Source of the DNA: Ga0077530 sp035565975 | GTDB taxonomy: Bacteria > Pseudomonadota > Alphaproteobacteria > Rhizobiales > Hyphomicrobiaceae | Direction of reading: 5' to 3' | DNA length: 64,000 nt | NCBI GenBank assembly: GCA_035565975.1 | Contig: DATMRT010000056.1 | Coordinates: 1-64,000 of the forward strand | Shown: piece after piece, positions 19,572-28,236 of the stretch | Position numbering within the stretch: the first letter of the stretch is position 1 | Layout: each line of letters starts with the position of its first letter | Notes under the pieces: model-generated | Told to the model about the DNA's origin: nothing | What the model saw: the letters and a program-made list of their open reading frames with translations, nothing else | Databases searched by the model: none | Made by a program: the position numbers and the translations under genes

Positions 19572-20906
19572 TCAGTGGATCGCGCTCGGTCGCCGCGCCT
19601 GCTCGTCAATGAGGAAGGTGAACGTCGAGCCCTTGCCGAGCTCCGATTCGATGCGGAGCTCGCCGCGATGGCGGTTGATGATGTGCTTGACGATCGCGAG
19701 ACCGAGGCCCGTGCCACCCTTTTCGCGGCTCGACTTCGCATTGACGCGATAGAAGCGCTCGGTGAGGCGCGGCAGGTGTTCGGGCGCGATGCCGGGCCCA
19801 TCGTCGCGCACGGCAACGGCAATGCGGCTCGTCGGCCCCCGCGCCTCGCGGCGGATGCTCACGCTAACCGGGCGGCCGGGCGCGCCGTACTTCAGGGCGT
19901 TTTGAACCAAATTCTGCAGGACCTGCACGATCTCGTCGGTCTCACCGAGCACGACCGCTGGTCCGTCGCACGGTGTGAATTTGAGAGCTGCCCCGGACGC
20001 CTTGGCCACCGGCTCGAGAGCCTGTACGGCCGCCGCGATCGTCTCGTTGAGGTCGATGGCCGTGCGCGGCGGCACGTGCTCGCGCATCTCCACGCGGCTC
20101 AAGGACAAGAGATCGTCGACGAGCCGCGACATGCGCGCAGTCTGCTGCCCCATGATGCCGAGGAAACGCGTACGTGCGGCTGGATCCTCGCTCGCGCGGC
20201 CTTGCAACGTCTCGATGAACCCGACAAGCGAGGCGAGCGGCGTGCGCAGCTCATGGCTGGCATTGGCGACGAAGTCCGCGCGCATGCGACCGAGCCGGTC
20301 CTGCTCGGTCAGGTCGCGAAGCGCGATCACGACGCGTGGCACGTCAGGCCCGGCAGCACCATCGGCCATGGCCGTGAGCGTGACCCGCACACGCCGATCG
20401 ATGGGTACGCGCTCCTGAACCTCGACCGTGCGCTGGCGGCCATCATCGAGCACCTCGTCGATCGCCTGCAAAAATATCGGGTCGCGGCTCAGGAGCGACG
20501 GCTGCCCGCCGGGCCGCAGAAGCGCGTAGATCTCGCGCGCTGCCGGGTTGATGTGAACGATCATGCCGGCTTGATCGAGCGCGATGACCGGGTCCGGCAC
20601 CGCATCGAGCGCGGCACGCCAACGCCCGGCGATCTCGGCCATGGCATGGCGCTGCGCGATCGCGCGTCCCTGCAGCGCGTCGTCGTCGCCTTCAAGCGAG
20701 ACGAGCACCGCGAGGACAAGCGCCAGTCCCGCACCGAGCACGACGAGCCACGGCGAGAGGCCGCCGATCAGCCCGACGGCGCCGCCGCCGATCACAACCG
20801 CGAGCAGCAAAGGCAAGCGCTGGCGTATGCGGCGGGCAGCCGTATCGAGCCCACGCCGCAGCACATCGCTCAAGGAATGCCATTCGTCACTGCCGAGCAG
20901 ACGCAC
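19572..20906 (-). CDS. phoR: phosphate regulon sensor histidine kinase PhoR
   Basis: This 444-residue kinase has two N-terminal membrane helices (about 30-70), a PAS domain (about 95-200, WRAALDAVPDPVIALDQAGM), the phospho-accepting His in NASHELRTPLASLVGF, and an ATPase domain with N box VQNALKYGAPG and G boxes RDDGPGIAP and GGTGLGLAIVKHI. The start is a GTG with GGAGC 6 nt upstream. PhoR phosphorylates PhoB when phosphate is scarce. It lies directly upstream of phoU, with no pst genes between them. Confidence 0.94.
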   Translation of the reverse strand: MRLLGSDEWHSLSDVLRRGLDTAARRIRQRLPLLLAVVIGGGAVGLIGGLSPWLVVLGAGLALVLAVLVSLEGDDDALQGRAIAQRHAMAEIAGRWRAALDAVPDPVIALDQAGMIVHINPAAREIYALLRPGGQPSLLSRDPIFLQAIDEVLDDGRQRTVEVQERVPIDRRVRVTLTAMADGAAGPDVPRVVIALRDLTEQDRLGRMRADFVANASHELRTPLASLVGFIETLQGRASEDPAARTRFLGIMGQQTARMSRLVDDLLSLSRVEMREHVPPRTAIDLNETIAAAVQALEPVAKASGAALKFTPCDGPAVVLGETDEIVQVLQNLVQNALKYGAPGRPVSVSIRREARGPTSRIAVAVRDDGPGIAPEHLPRLTERFYRVNAKSSREKGGTGLGLAIVKHIINRHRGELRIESELGKGSTFTFLIDEQARRPSAIH

Positions 20907-20973
20907 GCGCTGCTCCTATATCCGGTAGCTTTTCATGGGGCCTTGTAGACCTTCGCCGCACTCTCCGACAGTC

Positions 20974-21342
20974 CTAGCCATAGAGCAGCGCGGCGAAGGA
21001 CAGGGCGGCCCCCATTCCGGCGAAGACGAGGAGCCCCGCCCGGCCATCGACGAAGCTGTCGGGAAAGAGCTGCAGGATCAGCGGCGCGATGAGCAGCGCC
21101 GCCCCGCCGATGATCACGGCCCACGCCCACGGCAGGGCCGACCAGGCGACCAGAAGCCCGACAAGCGTCGTGCCGAGCGCAACAGCCATCGTTCCCCAGA
21201 GAATGGTCGCGCCGCCGACCGACTTCAGCGCCTCCGCGCGGTGCTCGCTCGGAAACTGTCCACTTGCCGTGAGCCCATAAAGGGCGGCGCTCATTACGAG
21301 GAGCGCGAAAACGACAAGCGCTCCCCAGTCCAACAATCCCAT
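20974..21342 (-). CDS. four-helix membrane protein of unknown function
   Basis: This 122-residue protein is almost entirely hydrophobic and has four predicted membrane helices: WGALVVFALLVMSAALYGL, ILWGTMAVALGTTLVGLLVAW, AVIIGGAALLIAPLILQLF and LLVFAGMGAALSFAALLYG. I do not recognise a family. It is upstream of phoR on the same strand with a 67-bp gap, so it may share a transcript with the pho genes. It diverges from panB. Confidence 0.75.
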   Translation of the reverse strand: MGLLDWGALVVFALLVMSAALYGLTASGQFPSEHRAEALKSVGGATILWGTMAVALGTTLVGLLVAWSALPWAWAVIIGGAALLIAPLILQLFPDSFVDGRAGLLVFAGMGAALSFAALLYG

Positions 21343-21443
21343 TGCGCATCTCCCGATCGCGCGCGTTCGTAGCGGCGCGCTTGCCCTCGACAGGCCCGCT
21401 CCTTAGCATACGAAAGATATATCAGTATGGAGGGGACGCAACC

Positions 21444-22334
21444 GTGGCCAACGCATCGACCGGCGAAGCACCAAAGAAGCGTGAAAAGCGGACCATCACC
21501 GAAATACGTGACAGCAAGAAGACTGGTGAAAAGATGGTCTATATGTCCGTGCCGGACTATACGGCCGCGCAATGGGCAGAGATGGCCGGCGTCGACGTCG
21601 CGGTGGTCGGCGACAGCCTCGCCATGATCGCGCACGGCCACAAGAGCACGATCCCAGCAACCATGGACATGATGGTCATGCATGCGCAGGCCATCCGGCG
21701 CGGCGCGCCCAATACGTTCGTGCTCGGGTGTATGCCCTACCAGAGCTACAACACGGTCGATCGCGCGCTCGTCAACGCGACGCGCTTCATGCAGGACGCG
21801 CTGACCGACGCCGTGAAGCCGCAGGGCGGGAAATCCCAGGCGCATATCCTGAAGGCGCTCGTCGATGCGGGCGTCCCGACGGCCTCGCACATCGGCCTCA
21901 CCCCGCACACCATCGCCACCTTCGGCGGCTTCAAGATTCAGGGCCGCACCGCCGATGCCGCGATGAAGATCCTCGAGGATGCGCTCGCGATCGAAGATGC
22001 GGGCTGCTTCATGCTCGAGTTCGAGGCGGTGCCCGCAAAGATCGCGCGGCTCATCTCCGAGCAGCTCACGATCCCGACCATCGGCATCGGCGCCGGTGTC
22101 GGCACCGACGGCCAGATCCTGCTCTGTCACGACCTGCTCGGCGTCTTCACCGATTTCAAGCCGAAGTTCACGAAGCGCTTCGCGAACCTGACCGAAGTCG
22201 CCGTCAACGGCATCAGGCAGTACGTGAAGGAGGTGAAGGAAGGCACATTCCCCGACGACGATCACTCCTACACGGTGAAAGAGGAGGAGTACGAGAAGTT
22301 CGCCAAGATGGTGCAGAAGCGGAAGCAGATCTGA
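21444..22334 (+). CDS. panB: 3-methyl-2-oxobutanoate hydroxymethyltransferase
   Basis: This 296-residue PanB-family enzyme transfers a hydroxymethyl group from methylene-tetrahydrofolate to ketoisovalerate, the first step of pantothenate synthesis. Visible motifs: VAVVGDSLAMIAHGH (Mg-binding Asp), MPYQSYNT, GIPTIGIGAGVGTDGQILLCHDLLG-like region (here IPTIGIGAGVGTDGQIL), and the catalytic Glu in CFMLEFEAVPAKIA. The start is a GTG at 21444 with an excellent GGAGGGG 8 nt upstream. The C-terminus is longer and more charged than in E. coli. panC is not adjacent. Confidence 0.92.
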   Translation: MANASTGEAPKKREKRTITEIRDSKKTGEKMVYMSVPDYTAAQWAEMAGVDVAVVGDSLAMIAHGHKSTIPATMDMMVMHAQAIRRGAPNTFVLGCMPYQSYNTVDRALVNATRFMQDALTDAVKPQGGKSQAHILKALVDAGVPTASHIGLTPHTIATFGGFKIQGRTADAAMKILEDALAIEDAGCFMLEFEAVPAKIARLISEQLTIPTIGIGAGVGTDGQILLCHDLLGVFTDFKPKFTKRFANLTEVAVNGIRQYVKEVKEGTFPDDDHSYTVKEEEYEKFAKMVQKRKQI

Positions 22335-22400
22335 TCCGGCTTGCGCGGGCTGCTGCCTCTGCGTTCTCGATTATCGCCACCGTTGCCGCAAGCGCGGCAG

Positions 22401-22521
22401 GTCCCTTCTCCCCGTCCTTTACGGGGAGAAGGTTAGGATGAGGGGCGGAAGCTTTCGCGACGTTGGCGTATGCCGCCGCCCCTCACCCTGACCCTCTCCC
22501 CGCAAGTGCGGGGAGAGGGGA
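22401..22521. repeat. double-hairpin palindromic repeat, copy 2 of 5
   Basis: This has the same layout as the element at 2457-2575: CTTCTCCCCG/CGGGGAGAAG hairpin, GGTTAGGATGAGGGGCGG, spacer with GACGTTGGCGTATGCC, CCGCCCCTCACCCTGACC, and CTCTCCCCG/CGGGGAGAG hairpin. The spacer resembles that of copy 5. It lies between the convergent 3' ends of panB and a GST gene. Confidence 0.9.
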
Positions 22522-22552
22522 CATCGGCGCGCATCTCACTCCTGTGGAGACC

Positions 22553-23176
22553 TTACGGCAAGCCGTTGCGCACGTGGCGCATGTAGGCCGGCCGCGTGCT
22601 CAGTTGCTCGTAGTAGCGTGCGACGGCTGGATACTGCGGACGTTCGAAGTTCAGGCAGAACCACCGGTTGACCACCAGGCCAATCGGGATGTCGCCGATC
22701 GTGAAGGCCTCGCCCGTGATGTAGGGGCCGCCGGCCGTCAGATGCTCATCAAGCTGTCCGACCTCTTTCGTGATCTGGCGCCGCCCCTGCTCGATGAACC
22801 AGGGATTGTTCCACGGCGGCTCGTTGAGCATGCCCCCAAGGAACGCGCCGCGGAGCGAAATGGAGGTTTCGTAGTTCGCCCAATCCATCCACTGCTCGAC
22901 GTTGGCGCGGCGAACCGGCTCGGCTGGATAGAGCGATCCATCGCCGTACTTCGTCGCCAGATACCTGACGATCGTGTTCGACTCGCGCAGCACAATGCCG
23001 TCGTCGATCACTGCCGGAACGAGGCCGATCGGATTGATCCGCTTGAACTCATCGTCGGTCGTCGGGCGATAGCCGCGGCCCCAGTCCTCCCGCGTGTACG
23101 GAACACCGAGTTCGTCGCAAACCCACAGAACCTTCCTGACGTTGAACGAGTTCGCTCTTCCGAGAATCCTCAACAT
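22553..23176 (-). CDS. glutathione S-transferase family protein
   Basis: This is a 207-residue cytosolic GST. The thioredoxin-like N-terminal domain reads RANSFNVRKVLWVCDELGV (the catalytic Ser or Asn is expected in this loop), then the cis-proline loop GLVPAVIDDG and the glutathione-binding ESNTIVRYLATKYG. The helical C-terminal domain contains the N-cap motif FTIGDIPIGLVVNRW. The substrate is unknown. It is transcribed alone, converging on panB and diverging from the VOC gene. Confidence 0.92.
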   Translation of the reverse strand: MLRILGRANSFNVRKVLWVCDELGVPYTREDWGRGYRPTTDDEFKRINPIGLVPAVIDDGIVLRESNTIVRYLATKYGDGSLYPAEPVRRANVEQWMDWANYETSISLRGAFLGGMLNEPPWNNPWFIEQGRRQITKEVGQLDEHLTAGGPYITGEAFTIGDIPIGLVVNRWFCLNFERPQYPAVARYYEQLSTRPAYMRHVRNGLP

Positions 23177-23322
23177 GGGCCGGTGCCTCTTCCCGCATGT
23201 GTTTGGCCAGCCTAACCGCCGGCGCGCGCGACGCGAACCGGTGCGCGGGCATTTCTGTTGCGCATTTTCGCGGTGAGGCTCACATTGCCGCTCATCAATC
23301 CAGGCAGGGCGGAACAGATATC

Positions 23323-23739
23323 GTGAAAGTCATCGGCTTCGACCATCTGGTACTGACGGTCGCTTCGATCGAGCGCACGGTGGCGTTCTATACGCGCGCA
23401 CTCGGCATGACGCACGAGGTCTTCGGTGCCGATCGCCGCTCGGCGCTGCGTTTCGGCCCGCACAAGATCAACCTGCATCAGGCCGACAACATGTTCGCGC
23501 CGCGCGCCGAGCATCCCATGCCCGGATCCGGCGACATCTGCCTGCTGGTCGATGATTTCGAAGGTGTCGAGGAGCAGCTTGTCGCCAACGGCGTGCCGAT
23601 CCTCGTCCCGCCCTCCGAGCGCACGGGGGCGCGCGGCACGCTCAAGTCCATCTATATCCGCGATCCGGACGGCAACCTCGTCGAGCTCAGTACCTACGCC
23701 GATCCGAACCTGAAGGCAGCGGGGACCGCCGATGTATGA
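23323..23739 (+). CDS. VOC family protein (glyoxalase/bleomycin-resistance/dioxygenase fold)
   Basis: This 138-residue protein begins KVIGFDHLVLTVASIERTVA after a GTG start. It has paired beta-alpha-beta-beta-beta modules with metal-ligand positions at the His of FDHLVL, the His of KINLHQAD and the Glu of GNLVELSTY. The family includes glyoxalase I, fosfomycin-resistance thioltransferases and ring-cleaving dioxygenases; the substrate cannot be read from sequence. Its stop codon overlaps the start of a small membrane protein gene (ATGTATGA), which points to translational coupling. Confidence 0.85.
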   Translation: MKVIGFDHLVLTVASIERTVAFYTRALGMTHEVFGADRRSALRFGPHKINLHQADNMFAPRAEHPMPGSGDICLLVDDFEGVEEQLVANGVPILVPPSERTGARGTLKSIYIRDPDGNLVELSTYADPNLKAAGTADV

Positions 23740-23935
23740 CTATTACTGGTTCTTTCCCTACTCCTTTGGCTCCGGGCTCGTGCAGTGGGTCATTGCGGCC
23801 GGGCTTGGGGCACTGTTCGTGACAGCACTGGTGCACGACGCACAGGCGCGACGCTGGCTCTGGCTGTTCGGAGACATCGCGTTCCCGCCGATCGGCCTCG
23901 TGCGCGGCCTGCTCGTCTGGATCGAGAAGATCTAG
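23732..23935 (+). CDS. small membrane protein of unknown function
   Basis: This 67-residue protein begins MYDYYWFFPYSFGSG. One clear membrane helix follows (LVQWVIAAGLGALFVTALV) and a second amphipathic or membrane segment (WLWLFGDIAFPPIGLVRGLL) near the C-terminus. It overlaps the VOC gene by 8 bp and ends 4 bp before the nnr gene, so the three genes form a tight operon. I do not recognise a family, but the spacing strongly suggests a real gene. Confidence 0.7.
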   Translation: MYDYYWFFPYSFGSGLVQWVIAAGLGALFVTALVHDAQARRWLWLFGDIAFPPIGLVRGLLVWIEKI

Positions 23936-23939
23936 TGCG

Positions 23940-25532
23940 ATGATCGACGAGACGGCAATCGAGCTGCTGGCCACCACGGAGATGGCGGCCGCCGATCGCC
24001 TTGCCATTGCTTCGGGCGTGCCCTCCGTCGATCTCATGGCCCGCGCCGGCGAAGCGGTCACGGACGTCGCCGGCACCATGGTCGGTATCGGCGCGCGCAT
24101 TCTTGTCCTGGCCGGCCCCGGCAACAACGGCGGCGACGCCTTCGTCGCCGCGCGACGGCTCGCCGAGCAAGGCTACCGCGTCCGTCTCGCGCTGCTCGGC
24201 GATCGGAGTGCGCTCAAGGGAGACGCCGCGCATTTTGCCGCGCGATGGCCAGGCCCCGTCGAGGTTGTCGACGCCGGATGCGTGCGCGATTGCGATCTCA
24301 TCATCGACGGACTTTTCGGCGCTGGTCTCTCGCGTGCGATCGAAGGCTCTGCCGCCGCAGCGATCGCAGCAATCAACGCATCGGGCATTCCAGTGCTGGC
24401 CATCGATGTGCCGAGCGGCCTCGATGGCAGCACGGGAGCGCCGAGCGGTCCCGTTGTCAAGGCGACGCGAACCGTCACCTTCTTCCGGTGCAAACCCGGG
24501 CACGTCCTGCTGCCCGGACGCGCGCTCTGCGGTCCCGTGACACTTGCGGATATCGGCATCCCACCAAGCGTCCTCGGAGAGATCGCGTGTCGTACTTTCG
24601 CCAACGCGCCCGCGCTCTGGCGTGATGCATTTCCCGTCCCGAAACCAGAGGCGCATAAGTACACGCGCGGCCACGCCGTCGTCGTCTCAGGCCCGGCGGA
24701 GAGCACCGGCGCCGCGCGTCTCAGCGCTCGCGGGGCACTCAGGATGGGCGCCGGTCTCGTGACCGTCGCAAGCCCGCGCGCCGCTTTCCCGGTCAATGCC
24801 GCGCATCTGACCGCCATCATGCTGAAGCCCTTCGACGTGCCGGACGGCCTTGCGGGCGTGCTCGCGGACAAGCGCCGCAACGCCGTATTGATCGGACCCG
24901 GCTGCGGGCGCGGCCCGGCGACCTCCCGCATGGTCGAAATCACGCTTCGGTCCGGCGCCAGCGTCGTACTGGACGCCGACGCCATTACATCGTTCGAGGC
25001 AAAACAGCTTCAGGCCGACGCGGACGCAGGCGCGCCGTCCCCCATCGGCTTCCTGCCGGGCGCGGCCACCGCCACTTCCGCCGGCCCTGAACGCCTCTTC
25101 GCCGCCATCAAAGCCAATACCGGCCGCCCCGTCGTCCTCACCCCCCACGAGGGGGAGTTCCGACGGCTCTTCGGCGCGCTCCCGGGCTCGCACCTCGAGC
25201 GGGCGCGCCATGCGGCAGCCGCGAGCGGCGCCGTCATCATTCTCAAAGGCCCGGATACCTGCGTTGCAGCTCCCGATGGGAGGGCTGCCATCAACGAGAA
25301 CGCGCCGCCGTGGCTGGCGACCGCCGGCTCAGGCGATGTGCTCGCAGGATTTGTTGCTGGGCTCCTCGCGCAGGGCATGCCCGCCTTCGAGGCGGCTGCG
25401 GCCGCCGTCTGGCTTCATGGCGCGTGCGCGGCCGCCGTAGGGGCGGGTCTCATTGCCGAGGATCTCCCGGAAGTGCTGCCGAAGGTGGTTATCCGCTACC
25501 TATACTTGCATTACTCCAAATCACAATCTTAG
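23940..25532 (+). CDS. nnr: bifunctional NAD(P)HX epimerase / ADP-dependent NAD(P)HX dehydratase
   Basis: This 530-residue fused metabolite-repair enzyme corrects hydrated NADH and NADPH. The N-terminal epimerase domain (about 1-215) shows ILVLAGPGNNGGDAFVAARR and LIIDGLFGAGLSR. The C-terminal dehydratase domain, of ribokinase-like fold, shows KYTRGHAVVVSG, LLIGPGCGRGP-like sequence, VLTPHEGEFRRLFG and TAGSGDVLAGFVAGLLAQG with the catalytic Asp. It ends the VOC/small-protein operon. In many relatives glnB follows this gene; here AT-rich non-coding DNA follows. Confidence 0.94.
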   Translation: MIDETAIELLATTEMAAADRLAIASGVPSVDLMARAGEAVTDVAGTMVGIGARILVLAGPGNNGGDAFVAARRLAEQGYRVRLALLGDRSALKGDAAHFAARWPGPVEVVDAGCVRDCDLIIDGLFGAGLSRAIEGSAAAAIAAINASGIPVLAIDVPSGLDGSTGAPSGPVVKATRTVTFFRCKPGHVLLPGRALCGPVTLADIGIPPSVLGEIACRTFANAPALWRDAFPVPKPEAHKYTRGHAVVVSGPAESTGAARLSARGALRMGAGLVTVASPRAAFPVNAAHLTAIMLKPFDVPDGLAGVLADKRRNAVLIGPGCGRGPATSRMVEITLRSGASVVLDADAITSFEAKQLQADADAGAPSPIGFLPGAATATSAGPERLFAAIKANTGRPVVLTPHEGEFRRLFGALPGSHLERARHAAAASGAVIILKGPDTCVAAPDGRAAINENAPPWLATAGSGDVLAGFVAGLLAQGMPAFEAAAAAVWLHGACAAAVGAGLIAEDLPEVLPKVVIRYLYLHYSKSQS

Positions 25533-25680
25533 GCTGCAGAAAAGCCGCGAGGCCGATTTCTTTCCTAATTTGAGGGGCCTATTAACTCATCCCTTTCAGA
25601 GATCTTAACTTACGTCTCAAAATAGGACAAATTTCGCCAAGATTCCGATACTTAGCATCGTAAATATTCTGTAAACCCTC

Positions 25681-25710
25681 TTGCATCTGATAAGAATACC
25701 ATCCTATAAG
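25681..25710 (+). promoter_or_regulatory. candidate promoter in an AT-rich intergenic region
   Basis: TTGCAT (25681-25686) and TATAAG (25705-25710) are 18 bp apart, about 75 bp before the ATG at 25785. The surrounding 25533-25784 gap is strikingly more AT-rich than the rest of the window and holds no gene. It probably serves as the promoter and regulator-binding region for the GNAT-like gene. Confidence 0.5.
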
Positions 25711-25784
25711 TAACCTTAAGGAAATGCTGCTTTCGAGGTAAACGGCGGCATTGTCCTTCTCATCTCGGATTGGGGGAATTTGTT

Positions 25785-26642
25785 ATGCATACCTCCGCTA
25801 GGACGAACGTCGCGAGGCAGCGCGCCGTACCGACGCCGGCGATACTTCCACAACTGTTCAGTCAAAACTTCCTGGCCGATGTGCGCATCGACCACGGGCC
25901 GCGCCAGTTGCTTTCGCGCCTTTTCCTACGTGGCGACACGCTGCTCCGTGAGCGCGGCATCAACCTGCAGTTCGCGCCCATCGACGCGCTGCTCGAGGTG
26001 AATCGCCAAAACCAGGACAGCTGGCGCTCTCTTTTCCCCGTCTTCAACCCGGAGCTCGGGGCGGTCGATGCTTCGAACAGCTTCGCCCTGATCGGCCGCG
26101 AAGCCTCGGGACGCGTGATCGCAGCGCAGGGCGCCCGCCTCTACCGCCTCGGCGATCGGACGTTCAAGCAGGAAACCGATAGCATGCGGCTCTACTACCC
26201 GGACCCGGAGCGCCAGTGCATGCCGGGCGAGAGCTGCGTGATCACCGCGCCTTCGGCCGAGGTCTTCACCGGCGACCTGATCTTCTCGGGCGCCGTCTGG
26301 TATCACCCGGATTACCGCCGCCAGGGGCTCACCTCGATCCTTCCGCGGATCACGAAGGGCCTGTCACTCACGCGCTGGGGCTGCGACATCACGCTGAGCT
26401 TCATGGTCGACAAGGTCGTGGAGGGCGGCACCGCGCCGCGCGCTGGATACCAGCACGTGGAGTGGGACGTTCTGATGAAGAATACGATGTTCGGCGATGC
26501 GCGCTTGGCGCTCATCTGGTCGAACGCCAACGAGCTGGTCAGCTACTTCTCAGGTCTTCTCACGCCGCCGGAAGCGAAGGTCGATGCGGTCGTCGACCAG
26601 CGATCCACCCACAACAATACGGCTTCCGTCGCTCAGGGCTAG
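25785..26642 (+). CDS. protein of unknown function with a GNAT-like acyltransferase motif
   Basis: This is a 285-residue cytosolic protein. The segment FSGAVWYHPDYRRQGLTSIL resembles GNAT motif A, in which the R/Q-x-x-G-x-A/S loop binds acyl-CoA phosphates. LLEVNRQNQDSWRSLFPVF and FALIGREASGRVIAAQGARL would fit the preceding GNAT strands. I cannot name a family. The ATG at 25785 follows GGGGGAA by about 8 nt; an in-frame TTG at 25770 is less likely. Its last 93 bp overlap the convergent gene at 26550-27413, and it has its own AT-rich promoter region. Confidence 0.7.
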   Translation: MHTSARTNVARQRAVPTPAILPQLFSQNFLADVRIDHGPRQLLSRLFLRGDTLLRERGINLQFAPIDALLEVNRQNQDSWRSLFPVFNPELGAVDASNSFALIGREASGRVIAAQGARLYRLGDRTFKQETDSMRLYYPDPERQCMPGESCVITAPSAEVFTGDLIFSGAVWYHPDYRRQGLTSILPRITKGLSLTRWGCDITLSFMVDKVVEGGTAPRAGYQHVEWDVLMKNTMFGDARLALIWSNANELVSYFSGLLTPPEAKVDAVVDQRSTHNNTASVAQG

Positions 26643-27413
26643 CGGCAGGATCAGACGCTGGTACCGCATTCTGGTTCGTCCGGAATGCGGCCAGTGGACG
26701 ATGGCATCCACCTTCTCGATCTTGGGCTCCATGTCCTTGAGCGCATCGAGATAGCAGTTCGTCGCCCAGCGCCCATAGGTCCGGTCCGGCATCTCCTCCA
26801 TGGGGGCGCCGACCGCGCACGTGCGCCACGTGTCGTAATCCGCAAAAAGGCCCTCGCCGAGCTCCTTGTAGAACAGGCGCTGACCGCTGTTTTCCTCTTG
26901 GCAGATGATGTAGCGATTACCGAGGATCGAGTTGATGGCGGAGTGCACCTCCGACGCGCGCCGATCGAGCGTCACGCGATTCCAGCGCTGCAGCACCGAA
27001 TACAACTTCGGATCACGGCGGATGTCGTCGCCCGCGATCGTCGTCGACAGGAAGTCCTCGGGCCGCTGGCGCTTAGCCTCCTCGATGAGATCATCGAGAC
27101 GGATGAGCGCCGCCTGGTTGGAGCGCAACATCTCGTTGTGCCAACCGTTGTCGAGCCAGGTGAGAACAACGCGCTCGAAGCGGCGGTTCAGCAGCCAGCG
27201 GTAGAGGGCGTCGTAGGCGGCATCGGCCGTGAAACTCGGGCGCAGGCGGATCTGGGCGGACTGGCCGTAAACGTTGGTCGCGATGAAGCCGAGATTGACG
27301 ACCGCATAGTCGGAGAACTCCCCCCCCGAATAGGGCGAGTCATAGGCGTGACGGAGCTGGCGCGAGCTCCCGTCCCACACTTGCCCCTGGTCATCTATCA
27401 GCTGCAGACTCAA
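26550..27413 (-). CDS. protein of unknown function, possible PAS-like C-terminal domain
   Basis: I do not recognise this 287-residue soluble protein by name. Notable segments are YGRWATNCYLDALKDMEP, VDAIVHWPHSGRTRMRYQRL and LPLALSDGSRIVVGGSLVDD. The last two resemble the final strands of PAS_5-type domains, which often end in 'RxxLPL..dG.rv'. The N-terminal half (FADYDTWRTCAVGAP upstream, WLDNGWHNEMLRSNQAA) is helix-rich. Its 3' end overlaps the GNAT-like gene by 93 bp in antisense. Codon use looks normal in both, so both overlapping frames appear real. Confidence 0.68.
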   Translation of the reverse strand: MSLQLIDDQGQVWDGSSRQLRHAYDSPYSGGEFSDYAVVNLGFIATNVYGQSAQIRLRPSFTADAAYDALYRWLLNRRFERVVLTWLDNGWHNEMLRSNQAALIRLDDLIEEAKRQRPEDFLSTTIAGDDIRRDPKLYSVLQRWNRVTLDRRASEVHSAINSILGNRYIICQEENSGQRLFYKELGEGLFADYDTWRTCAVGAPMEEMPDRTYGRWATNCYLDALKDMEPKIEKVDAIVHWPHSGRTRMRYQRLILPLALSDGSRIVVGGSLVDDRIDLRFRRREKT

Positions 27414-27567
27414 CGCACGGCTCCGGACGTCACAGACAGAGTGCGACAGTGAAATATCAGCACATGCCTGTTGCTAAATCGTTGCACTCAACGAAAGTTT
27501 TGTATGTGGTCTATCCACAATGTAGTTGTATCCACGCCACAAGCGGACCTCAACGCTCCCTGAGATA

Positions 27568-28236
27568 CTAGCTGCATACGCGACCCGTTCCCCGGCGCCC
27601 ATGGCGCGCAAGGTCGAGGTGGAAGTGATCGCGGTGGAAGCGGTTGGCATTGGGACCCAGGACCGTTGTAAACGTCCGGCACGCCCCACTATGAACCGCG
27701 CGAAGAAACGCACGCTCGGCAACGTCGCCATTCCAACCCGAGAGCACGGATACCTCTCGTCCATCCGCCAGCTTAAAGGCCGCGATGTCAAGGGCATTGG
27801 CCAAGCCATGCTCAGAAAGAATACCCCCCGCGATGCCATTGCGGGGCCGGCAGGAGTAGGAGGCGATCACTTTCAGCTCGACGAGGTCGGTGCCGAAGTA
27901 GCGGCGCGCGGCCGGCATGACCGACGTGACGACCCAGTGATCGGTCGCCGGCACCATGGGACACTGCAGGGTCGCCGCCGGAGCCAGGCTCACGGCGCCG
28001 TGCGCCGTCGCGCTCACGAAGAGCGGCTGGACAGCGCCGCAGGGCGCAGGCCCGCCGAGCGCACTGCGCTTGGTAATGTAGGGATTGTTGCGAACGTAGC
28101 CCGAGGCGAGACAGCGGCGCTCCTCGTCAGCGCGCCACGGCTCTTCCTTGGCGATGAAGTACGCCGGATTGCCGCAGCCCTGTATCTGGAGCAGCGCCGC
28201 AATCGTCAGCCCGAATTTTACCCACCTACGCAACAT
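27568..28236 (-). CDS. extensin-like family lipoprotein
   Basis: This 222-residue protein has a lipoprotein signal (LLQIQGCGN lipobox) and the extensin-like C-terminal domain of proteobacteria. Visible marks are CPMVPATDHWVV, IASYSCRPRNG, SEHGLANALDIAAF and RFHRDHFHLDLARHG. The SxHxxxxAxD and HxDHFHxD patterns resemble the zinc sites of M15/LAS-type peptidases, so it may act on peptidoglycan. It ends RRGTGRVCS. A 154-bp gap without genes separates it from the unknown gene at 26550. Confidence 0.9.
   Translation of the reverse strand: MLRRWVKFGLTIAALLQIQGCGNPAYFIAKEEPWRADEERRCLASGYVRNNPYITKRSALGGPAPCGAVQPLFVSATAHGAVSLAPAATLQCPMVPATDHWVVTSVMPAARRYFGTDLVELKVIASYSCRPRNGIAGGILSEHGLANALDIAAFKLADGREVSVLSGWNGDVAERAFLRAVHSGACRTFTTVLGPNANRFHRDHFHLDLARHGRRGTGRVCS

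Noticed and set aside
19554..20948. A 464-codon open frame on the plus strand
   Set aside because: It is antisense to phoR; the kinase motifs on the minus strand are unambiguous.
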